From Clostridiales bacterium PH28_bin88 (GTDB lineage Bacteria > Bacillota > PH28-bin88), in the NCBI GenBank assembly GCA_000987045.1, contig LAKY01000045.1, positions 1 through 48,399 of the forward strand: a DNA stretch of 48,399 bases, read 5' to 3'. Below, in pieces: positions 24,229-33,106 of the stretch. Under the pieces are notes generated by a model. It worked only from the letters and a program-made list of their open reading frames with translations, was not told where the DNA came from and searched no databases. The stretch's first letter is position 1, and every line of letters begins with the position of its first letter. The translations under genes were made by a program, and so were the position numbers.

Positions 24229-25665
24229 ATGGACGAAGCGATAAGTGACCGGGAGCTATGGGGTGTTCTGGCACGAGCATTAGACGGCGTGAGCGAAGGC
24301 GTCAGCATCATTGATAACCAGGGTAAGCTGATTTATTTCAATACCGCGGCGGAGAGACTCGAAGAATTATCGGCGGAAGACGTTATTGGTAAACATATCA
24401 AAGAAGTATACAGCTTAAATGAAAAGACATCCTTGCAGTTGGAAGTGCTCCAAAGTGGGAATCCGATATATGATGCTTACCACCGTTATACCACCTCCAA
24501 AGGTAAGAGCTTATCGGTTATTGCCAACACCTTTCCTGTTTACGCGGGAGATAGAATCGTGGCGGTGGTGGCAACAGCCAAGGATATTACCCTAATCAGA
24601 GAGTTGCTTGAGAAAAACTCCAAGTTATTGGAAATGATTTCAGAAGGTAAGTCTGAAGCGGCCAGCCGGCAGAAGCACACTTTTGAAGCCATCGTGGGGA
24701 AGAGTGACGTTATCCGGGAGGCGATTGCCTTAGCCCGTTCCGCTGCCAGGTCTAATTCTTCGGTCCTTTTATACGGTGAAACCGGAACGGGTAAGGAGTT
24801 GTTCGCTCAAAGCATCCACTGCGCGAGCCAGAACCAGGCCGGCCCCTTTATAGGTATCAACTGCGCGGCTATACCCGAAACCCTGTTGGAAGGATTGCTG
24901 TTTGGAACGGTAAAGGGAGCCTTTACCGGTTCCCAGGACACGCCCGGTTTATTCATCCAAGCCGGAAATGGTACGGTTTTTCTCGATGAAGTAAACTCCA
25001 TGAGCTTATCCGCTCAGGCAAAATTGTTGAGGGTTCTCCAGGAAAAAACGGTTCGCCGGGTTGGAGATTGGAAGGATATCCCCATTAGTTGCAGGGTAAT
25101 CAGTTCCACTAACGTAGACCCGGAGGTAGCCATCAAAAACGGCAGCCTGAGAGAAGACCTCTTCTACCGTTTAGGTACCTTGGTGATCAGTATCCCTCCG
25201 CTGCGGGAAAGGCCGGGCGACGTCCCGGTCCTCACAAGCCATTTCCTCGGCAAGTACAACCAACTCATCGGGCGGCGTATCAACCGGGTGGACGACGAAC
25301 TCCTTAAACTCTTTACCTCGTATCACTGGCCGGGGAACGTACGAGAACTCGAACACGCGGTGGAAAGTTCCATGAACATAGCAGGTGAAAATGACCAGGT
25401 GCTCATGCCAAAACATGTGCCCAGGTATACCCTGACCCGGCTGACGCGCCCTCCGGACGCGATGGAGACGGAACTTTTCTTCGCAGATTCCATGGTGCTC
25501 CCGGATTACTTGAGAACTGTTGAGAAGCAAGTTATCTTGAAAGCCCTGGCGGAAAACGATCACAATATTTCCCAGACCGCAGAGGCTTTGGGCGTGAAGA
25601 GACAGAATTTGCAGATGAGACTAAAGAAGCTGGGCGTGTTAAAAAACGTGGGTCCCTATGGTTGA
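24229..25665 (+). CDS. PAS-containing sigma54-dependent transcriptional activator
   Basis: The 478-residue protein has no receiver domain. A PAS domain (about residues 15-130: GVSIIDNQGKLIYFNTAAERL, VIANTFPVYAG) is the likely ligand sensor. The AAA+ part has GETGTGKELFAQSIH, GAFTGSQD as sigma-54 contact loop, TVFLDEVNSM and WPGNVRELEHAVES. A Fis-type helix-turn-helix ends it (NISQTAEALGVKRQNLQMRL). The layout is that of RocR-type catabolic activators. GGGGGAGGG precedes the ATG at 24229. It is the first gene of the island, and the two sigma-54 promoters downstream with a shared dyad element are its probable targets. The PAS ligand is presumably the betaine-type substrate or a product. Confidence 0.92.
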   Translation: MDEAISDRELWGVLARALDGVSEGVSIIDNQGKLIYFNTAAERLEELSAEDVIGKHIKEVYSLNEKTSLQLEVLQSGNPIYDAYHRYTTSKGKSLSVIANTFPVYAGDRIVAVVATAKDITLIRELLEKNSKLLEMISEGKSEAASRQKHTFEAIVGKSDVIREAIALARSAARSNSSVLLYGETGTGKELFAQSIHCASQNQAGPFIGINCAAIPETLLEGLLFGTVKGAFTGSQDTPGLFIQAGNGTVFLDEVNSMSLSAQAKLLRVLQEKTVRRVGDWKDIPISCRVISSTNVDPEVAIKNGSLREDLFYRLGTLVISIPPLRERPGDVPVLTSHFLGKYNQLIGRRINRVDDELLKLFTSYHWPGNVRELEHAVESSMNIAGENDQVLMPKHVPRYTLTRLTRPPDAMETELFFADSMVLPDYLRTVEKQVILKALAENDHNISQTAEALGVKRQNLQMRLKKLGVLKNVGPYG

Positions 25666-25754
25666 CCTTGTGGTTTTTTTAAGTTTGCCTTGTTGGGATC
25701 CGGGTTCCTCTTTAAAATTTGTAGAGGCGACCCGGACTTTTTTACGAATTAGAA

Positions 25755-25787
25755 GGTGCATATCAATGTGCAAGAAAATGTTGCACC
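25755..25787 (+). promoter_or_regulatory. activator-binding dyad (UAS) upstream of opuC
   Basis: GGTGCA and TGCACC bracket the element, extendable to AAGGTGCA/TGCACCTT (25753-25760, 25782-25789). Inside are TGCAA and TTGCA half-sites 7 bp apart. It matches the copy before glpA at 28 of 33 positions. It lies about 90 bp upstream of the -24 element, the usual distance for a sigma-54 enhancer site. The 355-bp gap 25666-26020 holds this element, the promoter and a leader, with no gene. Confidence 0.8.
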
Positions 25788-25872
25788 TTGGGCGTTATCC
25801 CATCGCGTATCATAACCCGCTGGCTTATGCCGGCGCAAGGGTTGGGACCCGGGAGACCTGCGCTGCATCCAC

Positions 25873-25888
25873 TGGCACAACAATTGCA
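25873..25888 (+). promoter_or_regulatory. sigma-54 promoter of the opuC operon
   Basis: TGGCAC-N5-TTGCA is a full match to the -24/-12 consensus. It lies 85 bp after the UAS and 132 bp before the first transporter gene. Confidence 0.9.
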
Positions 25889-26020
25889 TGTCTTAACGGC
25901 AGCAAACATGGGCTTGAGACCATGGCTGAGAAACAGGGGGAAGCAGCTGCAGGTTTCGGGTTATGAATTGTGTGATTGTTTTGTAGATATTTTCATGATC
26001 GGGTACTAGGGGGTGCATGC

Positions 26021-26665
26021 TTGAAAACTCTGCAAGAAATCGGCGCGCTGATCATCAGTTCGAAACAGGAAGTCTTGACTCTACTGGTCCAGCACATCTA
26101 CGTGTCCGTCACAGCCGTTCTGCTGGCTGCCCTGGTGGCCATTCCCTGCGGGATAATGATATCGAGGGTCAGGATCCTGGGTGGGCCACTGATTGGCCTG
26201 GCCGGTACCCTGTACACCATCCCTTCCCTGGCTCTGTTCGGTTTCCTGGTACCGTTCCTGGGGATCGGGTCCGCACCGGCCACTGTAGCGCTGTTTATCT
26301 ACGCGCTGCTGCCGCTGCTGCGCAATACCTACATCGGGATCGTCGAGGTGGACAAAGCCGCGGTAGAGGCCGCGCTGGGCATGGGGGTGAACAGGTGGCA
26401 GTTGCTCTGGCGGGTGGAGTTGCCCCTGGCCTTACCGGTGATCCTGGCGGGTTTCCGGATGGTGGTGGTCATGACTATCGGGCTGGCCGCCATCGCGGCC
26501 TTTGTGGGCGGGGGTGGTCTGGGTGTGCTGGTATTCCGCGGACGAGCCTTGATGGACACCGCCATGATCATTTATGCGACCTTGTTAATCGCTGCACTGG
26601 CGGTGATTGCTGACCAGCTATGCGGGCGATTGGAAAGAAAGGTAAGAAACATCGTAGGTGATTAG
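26021..26665 (+). CDS. opuCB: quaternary-amine ABC transporter permease (OpuCB-type)
   Basis: This is one of two membrane subunits of an osmoprotectant-type importer. The 214-residue protein has five to six helices and the BPD_transp_1 coupling segment: EAALGMGVNRWQLLWRVELP, LPVILAGFRMVVV and GGGGLGVLVFRG. GTPase-like motifs are absent, as expected. GGGGGTGC precedes the TTG at 26021. Upstream in-frame starts have no ribosome site. The gene is first behind a sigma-54 promoter, which points to catabolic use rather than osmotic control. Confidence 0.9.
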   Translation: MKTLQEIGALIISSKQEVLTLLVQHIYVSVTAVLLAALVAIPCGIMISRVRILGGPLIGLAGTLYTIPSLALFGFLVPFLGIGSAPATVALFIYALLPLLRNTYIGIVEVDKAAVEAALGMGVNRWQLLWRVELPLALPVILAGFRMVVVMTIGLAAIAAFVGGGGLGVLVFRGRALMDTAMIIYATLLIAALAVIADQLCGRLERKVRNIVGD

Positions 26666-26786
26666 GCGTATGTATCCTGACGCTTAACCCGGATGCACCC
26701 CAGGCATCTTGGAGGGAGGTGAAAACTGGCGCAGGTTGTTCTACCGGCAGATCCAGGAAGTTTAAAAAACCAAGGAGGGTGAAAGA

Positions 26787-27737
26787 ATGAAGCCTTTTGG
26801 CGCCAAGTTACTGGTGTGGGTTCTCGTTGCCGTGCTGTTGGCTGCCCTGCTCGCGGGTTGTGGCGGAAAATCGGGACAGCAGCAACCGCAGCAACAGCAA
26901 CCCAGCAGCACTGAAGCGAAAAAACCGGGAAAGGTAGTTGTTGGATCAAAACAGTTTGCGGAACAGTACATTCTTGGCTACATGATCGCTGAATTGTTGA
27001 AGGCTAAAACTGACCTGGAAGTGGATGACAGCCTGGTCGGTATGGGTGCGACAGAACTTTTGCATCCGGCCATGCTCAAGGGCCAGCTTGATCTTTATCC
27101 CGAGTATACCGGAACCGGTCTGATGGTGGTTCTGAAGGAACAGATGATCAGTGATAAACAGGCGGCATACGACAAGGTTAAATCGGAGTATGAAAAACAG
27201 TTCAAGATTATCTGGCTGCCTCCCTTTGGTTTCGAGGATACCTTCGCCATCGGCGTGCGGGCTGAGACCGCCCAAAAACTGGGTTTGGAGACCCTCTCCG
27301 ATCTGGCCAAGCGCCCTGAGCTGGTCTTCATGGGTGACGAAACCACCTGGACCAGGCCGGACCAGTACCCCGGGCTGCAAAAAGTTTACGGTTTCAACAA
27401 CAAGGTCAAGAAGACCATGGATATTAACCTGAAGTACGAGGCCCTGGCCAAGGGAGAAGTGGATATTATACCGGGGTTCTCCACTGAGGGGAACTTGAAA
27501 AAGTACAACGTCAAGGTCATGAAAGACGACAAGCAATTCTTCCCGCCCTACGATGCCGCCATAGTCATCCGGCAGGAGACCCTGGAGAAATACCCGCAGG
27601 TCGGGGAAGTCCTGAAACCGCTTTTCGGTAGCATCACCGAGGCGGATATGATCGAACTCAATTACCAGGTGGAAGTGGAGAAGAAGGAGCCGTTAGAAGT
27701 GGCCAAGTCTTTCCTGAAGAAACGGGGACTCATTTAG
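26787..27737 (+). CDS. opuCC: quaternary-amine ABC transporter substrate-binding lipoprotein (OpuCC-type)
   Basis: This receptor belongs to an OpuC-like importer. It has a lipoprotein signal (LLAALLAGCGG) and a Gln-rich linker. The OpuAC-type fold starts at KVVVGSKQFAEQYILGYMIA and includes GATELLHPAM, LDLYPEYTGTG and GEVDIIPGFSTEG. The Tyr residues in the PEYTGTG region belong to the choline/betaine cage in this family. AAGGAGG precedes the ATG. Relatives bind glycine betaine, carnitine, choline or glycerophosphocholine. The actual ligand cannot be read from sequence. Confidence 0.9.
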   Translation: MKPFGAKLLVWVLVAVLLAALLAGCGGKSGQQQPQQQQPSSTEAKKPGKVVVGSKQFAEQYILGYMIAELLKAKTDLEVDDSLVGMGATELLHPAMLKGQLDLYPEYTGTGLMVVLKEQMISDKQAAYDKVKSEYEKQFKIIWLPPFGFEDTFAIGVRAETAQKLGLETLSDLAKRPELVFMGDETTWTRPDQYPGLQKVYGFNNKVKKTMDINLKYEALAKGEVDIIPGFSTEGNLKKYNVKVMKDDKQFFPPYDAAIVIRQETLEKYPQVGEVLKPLFGSITEADMIELNYQVEVEKKEPLEVAKSFLKKRGLI

Positions 27738-27892
27738 AAGACTACTGTCAGGGTCGCGAAGACGAAAGCCGAACAAAGGTATTTTAGAAACAGAGAGTGC
27801 GGGCGGTGGGTCGGGATTTCCTGGAAGGCGCAATTGGTTGGACTGCCGGGGCGGACGGCTGCTTCGGTAGCCGTAATGTGATATACGCGACT

Positions 27893-27982
27893 AATTGCCA
27901 GCAACGAGGGATCAGCGGGCCAGCAAAAAGACCCCAAAGGAGTACAGGAAACTGGCAACTGACCACTGACCACTGACCACTG
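27893..27982. repeat. heptad-arm repeat with AAAAGACCCCAAAGGA core
   Basis: The right arm repeats CTGACCA three times (27957-27981). The left arm is degraded (around GCCAGCAACGAGGGATCAGC). The core AAAAGACCCCAAAGGA (27926-27941) is identical to 15671-15686. It interrupts the opuC operon between the receptor and ATPase genes. Confidence 0.75.
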
Positions 27983-28114
27983 TATCGAAGCACGTGCCGG
28001 CAGCAAACCTGAGCGCAAGCCGCCAATCTGTTTTCAAAGCAGGTTCCTGTTTAACACGGCCGTTCACTAGAGCAAGGTTTTGGTTGGGGAGCGCCGGAGA
28101 GGCGTAACACTGTT

Positions 28115-28184
28115 AGGCTGCCTGGTCTGCCGCATGAGGATCCTCGCGGATCGTGCCGGTTCCGGCCGGCAGGACAGGCAGCCT
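28115..28184. other. long imperfect hairpin upstream of the opuCA ATPase gene
   Basis: AGGCTGCCTG (28115-28124) pairs perfectly with CAGGCAGCCT (28175-28184). The stem continues inward as TCTGCCG with CGGCAGG, and a GAGGATCCTC palindrome lies in the loop region. Two shorter dyads follow: CTCTTATAAGAG (28208-28219), and AATACCG (28224-28230) with CGGTATT (28249-28255). The 568-bp gap 27738-28305 therefore holds a repeat and several structures but no supported gene. Confidence 0.55.
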
Positions 28185-28305
28185 GAAAACTTGTGCCAAA
28201 CGCATGCCTCTTATAAGAGAGCGAATACCGGATTGGGATGGAAACAAGCGGTATTAAACCGTTAAAAATAAACATCACAGGAACGGCAGAAAGGGAAGAT
28301 AGCAC

Positions 28306-29412
28306 ATGGTGAGAATGGAGAATGTCTCCAAGGTCTATCCTTCCGGTCAGAAGGCTGTGGATAGTGTCACCTTGTCGATACCCAAAGGGGAAACACTGGT
28401 GCTGGTCGGACCTTCGGGTTGCGGCAAAACCACCACCCTCAAGATGATCAACCAGCTCATCAAGCACACGGAAGGGAAAATTTATGTGGGCGGCCAGGAT
28501 GTTTCAACAGTCAACCCCGTGCAGCTCAGAAGGCAGATCGGTTACGTTATCCAGCAGATTGGACTCTTACCTCACCTGAACATCATGAACAACATCACCT
28601 TTGTCCTGCAAATTACCGGCTACCCGAAGTCCGAGCTCTTGAGCCGCGCCGAAGAAATGCTAAAAGTCGTCGGCCTGCCTGCCTCTTACCTGACGAGACA
28701 TCCCAGGCAGTTGAGCGGAGGCGAGCAACAGCGAGTAGGCGTAGCCAGGGCGCTGGCCGCGGATCCTGAGATTATCCTGATGGATGAGCCTTTCGGTGCG
28801 CTGGACCCGATTACCAGGGAACAGCTGCAAAAAGAAATGATCGACCTGCAGAGCAAGCTCCACAAGACCATCGTGTTCGTTACCCACGACATCCAGGAAG
28901 CCTTCAAGGTGGGCAGCAGGGTAGGGGTGATGCGCCAGGGGAGACTGGTCAAGGTTGCCAGGCCCATGGACCTGGTCATCAACGAGGAAGACGAATTTAT
29001 CAAGAACTTTGTAGGGACCAAAGGCGTTTTGGACGCGTTGGAACTGGTAACCGTGGCGGAGGCCATGGAGGAAGGGTGTCCCCTGTTGTCCCTCGGGCAG
29101 TCGTTGGAAGCGGCGGTAATATCGCTGGGCGACTGGGATTATGCCCTGGTGATGAACGAGCGTAAGTCTTGTGTGGGAAAGGTGAGCAGGTCTCGCCTGC
29201 TGGAAGGATCCCGGCGGGGCGTTGTGGAAGTAGAAATGCTGGAAGAAACAGGTCCCGTGGTGCCCGTGGACTACACCATGAAGCGAGCGGTGGAGTTGAT
29301 GGTTCTTACCGGCTGGAGCTGGTTGCCGGTGGTGGACAAAGGAGAAGTTTTGCGGGGGATTGTGGCTATCGAATCCTGTTCCAAAATCATGCAGGCCGGC
29401 TGCCAGGGTTAG
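28306..29412 (+). CDS. opuCA: quaternary-amine ABC transporter ATPase with CBS domains (OpuCA-type)
   Basis: This cytoplasmic ATPase powers the importer. The 368-residue protein has Walker A GPSGCGKTT, the Q-loop in YVIQQIGLLPHL, signature LSGGEQQRVGVARAL and Walker B IILMDEPFGALDP. The C-terminal third (about 245-365) is a CBS pair (MEEGCPLLSLGQSLEAAV, VDYTMKRAVELMVLTGWSWLPVVD), which in OpuA/OpuC enzymes senses ionic strength or nucleotides. The ATG at 28306 lacks a strong ribosome site. An ATG three codons later is possible. It is separated from the receptor gene by 568 bp, unusual for this operon type. Confidence 0.92.
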   Translation: MVRMENVSKVYPSGQKAVDSVTLSIPKGETLVLVGPSGCGKTTTLKMINQLIKHTEGKIYVGGQDVSTVNPVQLRRQIGYVIQQIGLLPHLNIMNNITFVLQITGYPKSELLSRAEEMLKVVGLPASYLTRHPRQLSGGEQQRVGVARALAADPEIILMDEPFGALDPITREQLQKEMIDLQSKLHKTIVFVTHDIQEAFKVGSRVGVMRQGRLVKVARPMDLVINEEDEFIKNFVGTKGVLDALELVTVAEAMEEGCPLLSLGQSLEAAVISLGDWDYALVMNERKSCVGKVSRSRLLEGSRRGVVEVEMLEETGPVVPVDYTMKRAVELMVLTGWSWLPVVDKGEVLRGIVAIESCSKIMQAGCQG

Positions 29413-29423
29413 AGGTGGGATGA

Positions 29424-30071
29424 ATGGAATTATTGGGACAGGTGCTCCAATTCTTTGTTAACAGGAAAGGCGTCATCTTGACCGCCCTTTACGAACATGC
29501 GTACATTACGCTGATGGCCAGTTTGCTCGCCTGTGTCGCCGGGCTTCTGCTGGGCATTCTCATCAGCCGTTACAAGTCTTTAAGAGGGATCACCCTGGGG
29601 GTGGTGGGTTTTCTCTATACCATTCCCGCTCTTTCTCTTTTCTTCTTTCTCATTCCGATCATGGGCATCGGTACCGTCCCGGCGGTTACCGCGCTGTTTA
29701 TCTACGGCCTGCTTCCTATCGTGCAAAACACCTATGTGGGTATCCAGCAGGTCGACGCGGGGGCGAAAGAAGCTGCCCACGGCATGGGTGTCACCGAATT
29801 CCAACTGCTCACCCGGGTGGAACTGCCGTTAGCCTTGCCGGTCATTGTGGCGGGAATCAAGACCATGGTGGTGATGAACATATCTATTGCCACGATCGCC
29901 GTCTTTATTGGAGCCGGCGGGATGGGCACGTTGATTCTGAAGGGCATCCGCACCTTTAACGACGTGATGACCATTGCGGGTACCATTACTATCGCGGGGG
30001 TTGCCATCCTTACTGAACAGATACTGGGTTTTCTGGAGCGGAGAATCCGGAAGAGCACCTTCGGCAAGTAA
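29424..30071 (+). CDS. opuCD: quaternary-amine ABC transporter permease (OpuCD-type)
   Basis: This is the second membrane subunit of the importer, 215 residues with about six helices. It is clearly paralogous to the permease at 26021: YTIPALSLFFFLIPIMGIGTVPA, LFIYGLLPIVQNTYVGI and KEAAHGMGVTEFQLLTRVELP, followed by GAGGMGTLILKG. AGAGGTGGG precedes the ATG, 11 bp after the ATPase stop. The four subunits needed for an OpuC system are therefore all present. Confidence 0.92.
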   Translation: MELLGQVLQFFVNRKGVILTALYEHAYITLMASLLACVAGLLLGILISRYKSLRGITLGVVGFLYTIPALSLFFFLIPIMGIGTVPAVTALFIYGLLPIVQNTYVGIQQVDAGAKEAAHGMGVTEFQLLTRVELPLALPVIVAGIKTMVVMNISIATIAVFIGAGGMGTLILKGIRTFNDVMTIAGTITIAGVAILTEQILGFLERRIRKSTFGK

Positions 30072-30135
30072 TATCAGGACCGAGAGGGCGCCTCGGGGCA
30101 GAAAGTAATGCCGGTGGGGCGCCCACAAAATTTCA

Positions 30136-30168
30136 GGTGCAAACTAATGCGCAAGACAATGTTGCACC
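30136..30168 (+). promoter_or_regulatory. activator-binding dyad (UAS) upstream of glpA
   Basis: It begins GGTGCA and ends GCAAGACAATGTTGCACC. It matches the opuC element (25755-25787) at 28 of 33 positions, and a G-rich GGGCG follows in both. It lies about 85 bp upstream of the -24 element. Confidence 0.8.
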
Positions 30169-30250
30169 CGGGCGAGCGTCCAAAAAGTGAAAAACTTTAA
30201 TAACCTTACATAATAAAGTACTGATGACGGGACGGGCTTCCTTGGAGGCA

Positions 30251-30266
30251 TGGCACGGAACTTGCT
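30251..30266 (+). promoter_or_regulatory. sigma-54 promoter of the glp-mtt operon
   Basis: TGGCAC-N5-TTGCT fits the -24/-12 consensus. It lies 65 bp before the glpA start. No other promoter was recognised between here and 41.5 kb, so it may drive the whole nine-gene run. Confidence 0.88.
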
Positions 30267-30330
30267 TGACAGCTTGTCGTACAGGAAATTATGCTTGCAT
30301 GAATTCCGAGGATAATCGGGGGGAAACAGG

Positions 30331-31863
30331 GTGCGGGAAACTTTCGTGGTAGTCATCGGAGGAGGAGTCACCGGGACAGGTGTCTTAAGGGACCTGGCCC
30401 TCCGGGGGATTCCCGCCGTCCTCCTGGAGGCGGGCGACCTGGCGACCGGTAGCAGCTGCCGTTTCCACGGGCTGCTCCACAGCGGGGCCCGCTACGCCGT
30501 CTCCGACCCGGACGCCGCCAGGGAATGCGCGGAGGAAAACGCTATCTTGCGGAAAATTGCGCCCTTCTGTATTGAAGAGACGGGAGGTTATTTCGTCCTC
30601 CTTCCCCAGGATGACCCCGGGTACTGTGCGGACTGGGTGCGGGCCTGTCATCAGGCAGGGATCTTCCCGCAAGAAGTTGACAGGCAAAGCGCCCTGACGG
30701 ATGAACCCCTCCTGAACCCGGAAGCGCGGAGAGTATTCCGGGTGCCCGACGCCAGCGTGGACGGTTTTTTGCTGGCGCAAAGCAACGCGACGGATGCGGT
30801 CATCCACGGGGCACAGGTAAGGACTTATACGAAAGTGACAGGTATCTTACGGGAGGGCAACAGGGTTACCGGGGTGGCGGCGCGTTCATTGCTCACCGGG
30901 GATGAGGAATACTGGGCAAGCGAATGGGTGATCAACGCCGCGGGAGCGTGGTCCGCGGAGGTGGCCCGGATGGCGGGGCTCTCCCTGGAATTGACGCCCG
31001 ATAAAGGGTCGCTGCTGGTGTTCAACCACCGGCTGACCAGCAAGGTAGTCAACCGGTGCCGCTACCCGGCGGATGGCGACATCCTGGTACCCCATGGGCC
31101 GGTATCCATTTTCGGGACGACCTCCATGGCCGCCGGCTCACCGGAGGATCTTGAGCCGGATTATTGGGAGGTAGTCCAGCTGATGGCAAAAGCCCGGGAG
31201 ATCATCCCGTCCCTGGACGGGGCCAGGGTGCTCCGGGCTTTTGCCGGGGTGCGTCCCCTGCTGGGGGGCGAGGGCGGTGAAGCGGCCGGCCCGGGCCGGG
31301 GCTTGAGCCGGAACTTTTCCGTGATCAATCACCGGCAGGAGGACAACGTGGAAGGGTTTATCTCAGTATTTGGGGGAAAACTCACCACCTACCGGCTGAT
31401 GGCCCAGCAGGCCGTCGATCTCCTCTGTTCAATTACCGGCAATAAGGAGACCTGCCGGACGGCGCTGCTGCCGCTGCCGCGCGGCGAGTCCCGCGCGGGG
31501 GACGGCTGCGCCGACCCCTGTGCGGCAATGGCGGTGTGCGAGTGTGAGCGGGCCAGCCGGGGCGCACTGGAGGCCCTGGATGGAGCGAAAATCCATACCC
31601 TGGATGACCTCCGGCGGAGGTTAAGGCTGGGAATGGGACCGTGCCAGGGAATGACCTGCGGGTTTCGAGCCGCGGGCCTGCTGGAGGCAACGGGAACCTG
31701 GACGGCGGAGCGGGCATCCCGGGAACTGGCGGCCTTTATCCAGAACAGGTGGAAAGGAAGCCGGCACACCCTGTGGGGCCATCAGGTCAGGCAGTTTGAA
31801 TTAACCAGGGGGATTTACGGGGGGACCTTTCAATTGACCGGGGAGGAGTACCATGAAGTATGA
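30331..31863 (+). CDS. glpA: anaerobic glycerol-3-phosphate dehydrogenase subunit A
   Basis: This FAD subunit oxidises sn-glycerol 3-phosphate to dihydroxyacetone phosphate and passes electrons to the GlpC/quinone branch. The 510-residue protein has the FAD-binding VVIGGGVTGTGVLRDLALRG, the family motif FHGLLHSGARYAV, WVINAAGAWS and FGGKLTTYRLM. A C-terminal BFD-like [2Fe-2S] domain carries CECERAS and GPCQGMTCGFRAAGLL. The GTG start follows GGGGGAAAC. It is first after the sigma-54 promoter and overlaps glpB by 11 bp. Its presence at the head of a methyltransferase operon is unusual. Confidence 0.93.
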   Translation: MRETFVVVIGGGVTGTGVLRDLALRGIPAVLLEAGDLATGSSCRFHGLLHSGARYAVSDPDAARECAEENAILRKIAPFCIEETGGYFVLLPQDDPGYCADWVRACHQAGIFPQEVDRQSALTDEPLLNPEARRVFRVPDASVDGFLLAQSNATDAVIHGAQVRTYTKVTGILREGNRVTGVAARSLLTGDEEYWASEWVINAAGAWSAEVARMAGLSLELTPDKGSLLVFNHRLTSKVVNRCRYPADGDILVPHGPVSIFGTTSMAAGSPEDLEPDYWEVVQLMAKAREIIPSLDGARVLRAFAGVRPLLGGEGGEAAGPGRGLSRNFSVINHRQEDNVEGFISVFGGKLTTYRLMAQQAVDLLCSITGNKETCRTALLPLPRGESRAGDGCADPCAAMAVCECERASRGALEALDGAKIHTLDDLRRRLRLGMGPCQGMTCGFRAAGLLEATGTWTAERASRELAAFIQNRWKGSRHTLWGHQVRQFELTRGIYGGTFQLTGEEYHEV

Positions 31864-33106
31864 CGTGGTGGTGATCGGTATGGGGCTCTCCGGCCTGGTG
31901 GCCGCCCTGGCCGCCGCCTCGGCCGGAAGGGAGTGCCTGGTGGTGGCGAAGGGCTGCAGCGGGCATTACCACTCCGGTATCATCGACCTCGGCACTGGGG
32001 ATCCCCTTGTTGATAACAACGGCCCGGTCATACCCGGGCAACCCGTGCATCCTTACCGGCTGGCCGGGGCCATGGCCGTGCAAGGGGGACTCGAACTCTT
32101 TTGCCGGGCGGTGCGGGAGAGCGGTTACCCTTACACCAGGGTTGATCGGGGTTCCTGCCTGTTGCTCACCGCCATGGGTACCCTAAGACAGGGGGACGTG
32201 GTTCCGTTCACCATGGAAAACGGGAACCTTCTCAGTGGCGCCAGGCTGCTGGTAGTGGGGTTCGAGGGGTATGGCGATTTTTTCCCGGGTTATGTGGCCG
32301 GGAACGTTAACCGCCGGTTGAACCTCCTGGGGCTAGGAGGGACTGCCAAGGGTGTGATGGTCAGAGTTGCCGGAACAGACCTGTCTGGGTGCAATGCATA
32401 TGACTTGGCGACGCATTTTGAACGGGACGAGTTTTGCCGATCGGTAGCCCGGGAAGTTAGCATTAAGGTTAAAGGGTTCGACGCGGTAGGCTTTCCGGCG
32501 GTGCTTGGCTCTCGCCAGGCTGGGGAGGTTCTGGGGGAGTTGCAGGAGTTGCTGGGTGTCCCCGTTTTTGAAATCCCGACGTTTTTGCCCTCTGTCCCGG
32601 GCATGCGACTTTTTAACGCTCTTAAAGATTATCTGACTGGGCATGGAGTTAAATTTATGACCGGCTTTGGGGTGATTTCCGCTCAAACCCGGAATCAGCG
32701 GTGCGAGGCTGTCTGGTTGGATACACCGGGCAGGCCTGGCAGGGTTTCGGCAGATACTTATATCCTTGCTACCGGCGGAATTGTGGGAGGCGGGCTGGAG
32801 GTAACCCCGGAGATTATCAGGGAACCGCTCTTTGGGCTGCCGGTTGCGCAACCGCCGGCCTACCGGCGGACAGTAGAGCAATGGCTGGCCGGTCAACCCT
32901 ACGCCAGGAGCGGCTTGATGGTCAATGAACTGCTCCAGCCGGTGGACGAGGAGGGCCGGGTGTGCCTGGAAAACGTACATGTGACGGGAAGGAACCTGGG
33001 GGGTTATGACCCTTTTGCGGACAGGTGCGGGAGCGGGGTGGCCATCGCTACCGGCTATTTGGCCGGAAGCCTGGCCGGGGGAGGTGCAAGCCATGCAGGA
33101 ACGTAG
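31853..33106 (+). CDS. glpB: anaerobic glycerol-3-phosphate dehydrogenase subunit B
   Basis: This flavoprotein partner of GlpA has 417 residues. It has the N-terminal dinucleotide fold VVVIGMGLSGLVAALAAASA, then the GlpB segment CSGHYHSGIIDLG and the C-terminal GYDPFADRCGSGVAIATGYLAG. GGGGAGGAGT overlaps the end of glpA and positions the ATG. It overlaps glpC by 14 bp. The role assigned to GlpB in the complex, joining GlpA to the iron-sulfur subunit, is from family knowledge. Confidence 0.9.
   Translation: MKYDVVVIGMGLSGLVAALAAASAGRECLVVAKGCSGHYHSGIIDLGTGDPLVDNNGPVIPGQPVHPYRLAGAMAVQGGLELFCRAVRESGYPYTRVDRGSCLLLTAMGTLRQGDVVPFTMENGNLLSGARLLVVGFEGYGDFFPGYVAGNVNRRLNLLGLGGTAKGVMVRVAGTDLSGCNAYDLATHFERDEFCRSVAREVSIKVKGFDAVGFPAVLGSRQAGEVLGELQELLGVPVFEIPTFLPSVPGMRLFNALKDYLTGHGVKFMTGFGVISAQTRNQRCEAVWLDTPGRPGRVSADTYILATGGIVGGGLEVTPEIIREPLFGLPVAQPPAYRRTVEQWLAGQPYARSGLMVNELLQPVDEEGRVCLENVHVTGRNLGGYDPFADRCGSGVAIATGYLAGSLAGGGASHAGT

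Noticed and set aside
28080..28265. 61-codon frame before the opuCA ATPase gene
   Set aside because: It runs through a long hairpin, has no ribosome site and resembles no protein.
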